Below the pieces are notes generated by a model, which ran no database searches, had not been told where the DNA came from, and saw only the letters and a program-made list of their open reading frames with translations. From Acetobacter sp. UBA5411 (GTDB taxonomy: Bacteria > Pseudomonadota > Alphaproteobacteria > Acetobacterales > Acetobacteraceae), in assembly GCF_002409645.1 (NCBI RefSeq), contig NZ_DHNR01000018.1:4555-18207 (forward strand): 13,653 nucleotides of DNA. The letters are read 5' to 3'. The first letter of the stretch is position 1. Every line of letters starts with the position of its first letter. Of this stretch, positions 10,080 through 13,653 are shown piece after piece. A program made the translations under genes and the position numbers.

Positions 10080-11929
10080 GTGCGGCCGATCTTCGCATCC
10101 CCGTTTAGGCGACAGTCAAAGCCGAGAGCCTCGCCTGCGGCTGTTGCCATGTCCTTGCAGACCTGTGCGACTGTCTCAGCAATCTCCGGTGTCCGGCAGG
10201 CGATCTGCACTTCATCGTGGACCCACGCGCAGAACGAAAAGTCTCCGCTCAAGCCCCACTTGAGGCCGCGCCGGAGCAGTTCGTCATAGATCATGACAAT
10301 CCACTGCTTGCAGACGATGGCACCGGCCGACTGAAGCAAGGTGTTGAGGGCCGCGTGAGGCTTTCTGATTGTCAGCCTTCGGCCGTCGATACCTTCGATC
10401 CATCCGCGCTCGGCTGCTTCCCGCACCTTGTCGCGCAGCTTGGCCAGCGCAGGCATTCCTTTGAGGAACTGCGCCTTGATGCGCTTGCCTGCCTTTTTCT
10501 GTTCAGCTGCGGATGCGTTGGGCAGCACGATAGCGCCGATCAGTTCATCACCGGCCCCATAGAGATAGGCGTAGATGAACGTCTTGGCCTTATCGCGGGT
10601 GGGTAGGCCCGCTGCCTTCATGTTGACCGTGTGAACGTCCCCGTCCAGCACGACAGACACATAGGCCCCATCGTCGTAAATCGACAGGTAATGTCCGAGA
10701 CAGCGCAGCTCCAGCCCGGACATATCGGCCCCCACAAGGGTCCATCCGGGTGGGACCGTGAACAGGCTCCGGCACTCGAACCCGAAGCCGCCCGCAAGCC
10801 CCTTCAGGACGTTCCCATCTCCATCGTGGGCAACCTTCATCACCTGAGCGATGTTTGGCCGCTTGTGGGTTGCTCTGCCCGTTACCGCTCCGGCTGTCTC
10901 ATATTCGCCATGAATGCGCCCGTTTCGCTCCAGCTTGAGCCAAGCGTTCTTGCCTATGGCAAGCATCCCCAACGCCTTCTCAATGGCGTAATACTCCCGA
11001 ATGATCGGGATTTCGGGGAAGTCGAGCTTTGCCAGAACAGCATCGTCGAGATTGACGCGCCCTGTCCGGCCATCACGCGGGGCATCCCAGCCGTATCTCA
11101 GCTTCAGGCGCTCGGCCAGCTGCTCCCGGCCTTTCGGCTTCAGAGCTTCCATCTTGCGCTTCTGGAACGGGACGCCCTTCACATACCCACGGACTTTGTT
11201 GTTCACCTTGGGTATGATCGTCGTGATGCGCTCGATCGGTGGGAAAGCCCGCTGTATCTGCTCAAACAGCTCATTGCTGCGGGCCGCAAGATCGGCGTAA
11301 AGCGTGCCTGCGGCTTTCACATCGAACGTGAAGCCTTCCACGGTCATTTTGAAGCACAGGTCCGCAACCCGGCGCTCCAGCTCATAGACACGAGGCGTGA
11401 TCGTGCCGTCAGCAAACTTCTTGCCGATCTGCCGATACAGGGCCAACGTTACCCGCACGTCCTGCTCGCAGTAGGTCTGCATGGCTTTGGTCCACTTGGA
11501 CCAGTCGGCATCTTCGCTGAAGTCACCCTTCAGGACGCCAAGCCGGTAGCCCCAAGCCTTCAGGCTGTGGGAACCGATAAGCCTCCCTGGAAGCGTCCCT
11601 TGCTTCCAGCGGAACATGTCACCCTGCTTGATTTCCGGCCACAGAATACGGGCCAGCAGCAGGGTATCGACGATCTTTGACCTGTCCCACTTAAGACCTG
11701 TGATCTTCTCCAGCGCGGGGATGTCATAGAGCAGGATGTTGTGCCCATAGAGACGATCAGCCTCATGCAGCAGCTTCAGACCCTCGGAAATGGGCACGTA
11801 GCCCGGTTGGTCTGCGCAGCTGATCCACTCCTTTCGGTCTGGGTCATACAGGACGATGGAGTGGATTATGGAAACTTCGTCGAGCAGTCCGTTGGTCTCA
11901 ATATCGAATAGAAACCTGCGCCCGCTCAA
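10061..11929 (-). CDS. T7 gp5-like family A DNA polymerase, 622 aa
   Basis: Replicative polymerase with proofreading. The 3'-5' exonuclease motifs are FDIETNGL (Asp9, Glu11), YGHNILLYDIPAL (Asp69) and YCEQDV (Asp157). Polymerase motif A is GADMSGLELR (Asp402), motif B RDKAKTFIYAYLYGAGDE (about 445-462) and motif C WVHDEVQ (Asp572). It is about 80 residues shorter than T7 gp5 (704). Where T7 has its thioredoxin-binding loop, only some 33 residues (about 230-262) separate the flanking conserved parts, so processivity probably works without, or with a reduced, thioredoxin clamp. The start is TTG 11929 overlapping the helicase stop (TTGA), with GAGGGAG eight bases upstream. Confidence 0.96.
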   Translation of the reverse strand: MSGRRFLFDIETNGLLDEVSIIHSIVLYDPDRKEWISCADQPGYVPISEGLKLLHEADRLYGHNILLYDIPALEKITGLKWDRSKIVDTLLLARILWPEIKQGDMFRWKQGTLPGRLIGSHSLKAWGYRLGVLKGDFSEDADWSKWTKAMQTYCEQDVRVTLALYRQIGKKFADGTITPRVYELERRVADLCFKMTVEGFTFDVKAAGTLYADLAARSNELFEQIQRAFPPIERITTIIPKVNNKVRGYVKGVPFQKRKMEALKPKGREQLAERLKLRYGWDAPRDGRTGRVNLDDAVLAKLDFPEIPIIREYYAIEKALGMLAIGKNAWLKLERNGRIHGEYETAGAVTGRATHKRPNIAQVMKVAHDGDGNVLKGLAGGFGFECRSLFTVPPGWTLVGADMSGLELRCLGHYLSIYDDGAYVSVVLDGDVHTVNMKAAGLPTRDKAKTFIYAYLYGAGDELIGAIVLPNASAAEQKKAGKRIKAQFLKGMPALAKLRDKVREAAERGWIEGIDGRRLTIRKPHAALNTLLQSAGAIVCKQWIVMIYDELLRRGLKWGLSGDFSFCAWVHDEVQIACRTPEIAETVAQVCKDMATAAGEALGFDCRLNGDAKIGRTWAETH

Positions 11930-13623
11930 TATGCAGGCTCCCTCTGAGGGTCACTGGCAGGCTCACTTTCATCCCGCGAAAACTCGTCCACAGGGTTGTC
12001 TCGATAATCGGCCGGATAGTCGAGCAGCCGTCCCGTCTTTGTGTCATAGAACAGCTTGCAGGCCACGCCTGTGGTGCTGAATTGGCGGTTCTTCAGGACG
12101 CGAAGCGTGATCAGATTTCGGTCGTGGGCATCCTCGGCCTGCTGATTCCGCTCCAGCGCCACAACGATGTCGGATAGCTGGACGATCGAATGCGACCCAC
12201 GGGCATCCCTGAGCGAGATTTGGCCGCCTTCCTCGTGCGACTTTCCGCCCTTATCGCTGCCTTTCGTCAGGTGGCTGACAAGGATCACGCATATCTTCAG
12301 CTCTTGGACCAGAGAGCGCAGCTTGGTCATGGTCACGTCGATGGCCTTGCGTTCGTCCATCGTGACGATGCCTGATAGCATGATGCTCAGGTGGTCCAGA
12401 ATGATGTAGCGGCAGCCACCGGCGAGTGCCAGGTATCTGATCTTGGCGAGGATCACATCAGGATCGACGGACCCGAAACTGTCATAGAAATAGACCCCCT
12501 CACGGCCCGCTGTGCGGTCATAGGCGGCCTTCATTGTGGTCCGGTCGACGCCCTTCATGGATACGTCCAGACGCTCACCTACCTCATATCCGACGATGCC
12601 GAGGGCAGTTCGATCCGGGCCTTCCTCTAGGTGAATTGCCCCGATGTTCTCGCCACACTTGATCAGATGATGCTCAATCGCGCGGCAGGTGGTGCTTTTC
12701 CCTGATCCAGTTCCAGCCAGCAGCGTGACAACGGACGGGATCGGCAGAAGGGGGATGTGCCCCTTCATCATGTCCCACGGAACAACCTGGCCTTCGGGGC
12801 CTTTGTAGTTGGTCAGGCGTTCCCACAGTTCACCACCAGACAAAACGCTGTCGGGACGCCACGGGTGGGCGTCAAAATTGGCCTGAATGATTGCCTGCAC
12901 CTTCCCGGCCTTCAGGCAATCATTCGCGTCCTTAAGGGGCAGCTTGGCGATGAACGCCTTGCCGGGTGGAAGCACGCTGGCGGCTTCCTCAATCGCCTTC
13001 TGGCCCGGTTCGTCGTTATCGAACATAAGGATGATGCGCTCGTATCCGTCGAGCCATTCATAGGCTTCAGACAGGGCCTTCTTTGCGCTCTGGGCACCAT
13101 CCGCCAGGGAGACGACCGGCCAGCGGTTCTGCTGCGCCTGGGACACGCTCAGGGCGTCAATCTCGCCTTCCGTTATGATGATGCGCTTGCCGGAGCTGGG
13201 CCACAGGTGCATTCCGTAAAGCGGCTCTGCATCCTTCTTATCGCCCAGCCATGTAAACTTTTTGTCTCGGGTGCGGAGCTTCTGAGCTACCACGCGCCCG
13301 GATGAATTGTATTCCTGTGCCACATGGACGGTATCGCCATGCTTGTTTTTGCCAGTCCCATATCCCCACTTCTGGCACGTCTCGGCCGTTAAGCCGCGTG
13401 CGGGAATACCAGAGAACTCTAAGTCCTCGATCAAGCCTTTATCGGGCCTCCCTTTCGGTTTTTGTTGTGTTTGCTGTGTCTGGCCTTCGTCGGCCCCCAC
13501 GCGCCTGCGCTGCCCACAGTTGAAGCAATGCGACCACCCTGCATCGTTTACGCTCAGTGCATCACTTGATCCGCAATCTGGGCAGGGCATGTGCGTGGCG
13601 ATGAACCCTTGAGATTCCGCCAA
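11926..13623 (-). CDS. T7 gp4-like primase-helicase, 565 aa or longer
   Basis: Bifunctional replisome protein. A zinc-binding domain has CPDC and CFNC (Cys14, 17, 33, 36); the TOPRIM primase core has IITEGEID (Glu152) and FDNDE (Asp202, Asp204). The hexameric SF4 helicase part has Walker A AGTGSGKST (Lys309), Walker B YIILDH (Asp410), LVSHLTKG and the DNA-binding LRDARGSHSIVQLSD. The C-terminus is acidic and ends in an aromatic residue (...REPAY), as T7 gp4 ends in Phe, which contacts the polymerase. Length matches T7 gp4 (566). TTG 13623 is used as the start, but the frame stays open to the window edge (13653), so the real start may lie outside. It overlaps the polymerase gene by four bases. 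Confidence 0.96.
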   Translation of the reverse strand: MAESQGFIATHMPCPDCGSSDALSVNDAGWSHCFNCGQRRRVGADEGQTQQTQQKPKGRPDKGLIEDLEFSGIPARGLTAETCQKWGYGTGKNKHGDTVHVAQEYNSSGRVVAQKLRTRDKKFTWLGDKKDAEPLYGMHLWPSSGKRIIITEGEIDALSVSQAQQNRWPVVSLADGAQSAKKALSEAYEWLDGYERIILMFDNDEPGQKAIEEAASVLPPGKAFIAKLPLKDANDCLKAGKVQAIIQANFDAHPWRPDSVLSGGELWERLTNYKGPEGQVVPWDMMKGHIPLLPIPSVVTLLAGTGSGKSTTCRAIEHHLIKCGENIGAIHLEEGPDRTALGIVGYEVGERLDVSMKGVDRTTMKAAYDRTAGREGVYFYDSFGSVDPDVILAKIRYLALAGGCRYIILDHLSIMLSGIVTMDERKAIDVTMTKLRSLVQELKICVILVSHLTKGSDKGGKSHEEGGQISLRDARGSHSIVQLSDIVVALERNQQAEDAHDRNLITLRVLKNRQFSTTGVACKLFYDTKTGRLLDYPADYRDNPVDEFSRDESEPASDPQREPAY

Positions 13624-13653
13624 AGTCTTGGATCGGTAAAAGAAAAGGGCACG

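Noticed and set aside
10631..11680. 349-codon plus-strand ORF
   Set aside because: It is entirely antisense to the DNA polymerase gene, whose motifs are unambiguous; long antisense frames are common in GC-rich DNA.
13433..13455. Minus-strand AAAGGGAGGCC as a promoter core
   Set aside because: It lies within primase coding sequence and lacks the upstream half of the repeat.
1..13653. CRISPR array, tRNA or rRNA genes, insertion sequences
   Set aside because: I saw no regularly spaced repeats, no tRNA-like cloverleaf and no transposase; the 13-14 base match to the 16S tail at 7089-7102 is in a coding gene and is not an rRNA fragment.

Overview
The window is most simply read as part of a T7-supergroup (podovirus-type) bacteriophage genome. 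On the minus strand, read right to left, are a T7 gp4-like primase-helicase, a T7 gp5-like family A DNA polymerase, a dNMP-kinase-like P-loop protein, a Bro-N/KilAC antirepressor, a T7 gp6-like 5'-3' exonuclease, a cytosine-methyltransferase-fold protein and an ATP-dependent DNA ligase. Small overlapping genes and a lysis-type cluster (two lipoproteins, a spanin-like membrane protein, a holin-like protein) follow. Lipoproteins and spanin-like proteins point to a Gram-negative host. The sequence is GC-rich, but nothing fixes the genus. No phage RNA polymerase, endolysin, integrase, structural gene or tRNA is visible; the polymerase may lie beyond the right edge, where the primase frame is still open.

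Layout. 1-803: four small plus-strand genes of unknown function, tightly coupled, ending in an intrinsic terminator at 824-850. 851-1380: a non-replication region with an operator-like inverted repeat, a near-consensus sigma70-type plus-strand promoter (1101-1129), a short plus-strand ORF, and two T-tract/A-tract palindromes. 1383-1402: the first copy of a perfect 20-bp repeat resembling a T3/T7-type promoter on the minus strand; the second copy (8764-8783) sits upstream of the antirepressor gene. 1410-2641: a secreted protein, a 30-residue membrane peptide and a winged-helix-like regulator. 2642-2910: a hairpin-rich leader for that regulator, with a sigma70-like promoter at its head. 2960-7870: lysis-type genes, ligase, methyltransferase, exonuclease and small genes. 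7870-13653: antirepressor and DNA replication genes.

How it fits together. Primase-helicase and polymerase form the replisome; the exonuclease and ligase would act in primer removal, host DNA degradation and nick sealing; the dNMP-kinase-like protein would feed dNTP synthesis. Genes overlap by 1-40 bases almost throughout, which implies translational coupling. The most unusual aspects are the control elements: the 20-bp repeated promoter-like site, a 19-base near-repeat shared by the leaders of the two putative regulators, and a host-type promoter opposed by a phage-type one. Two genes do not read cleanly: the exonuclease has no standard start codon in frame, and a small gene at 3011-3227 is split by a frameshift at a run of five G.
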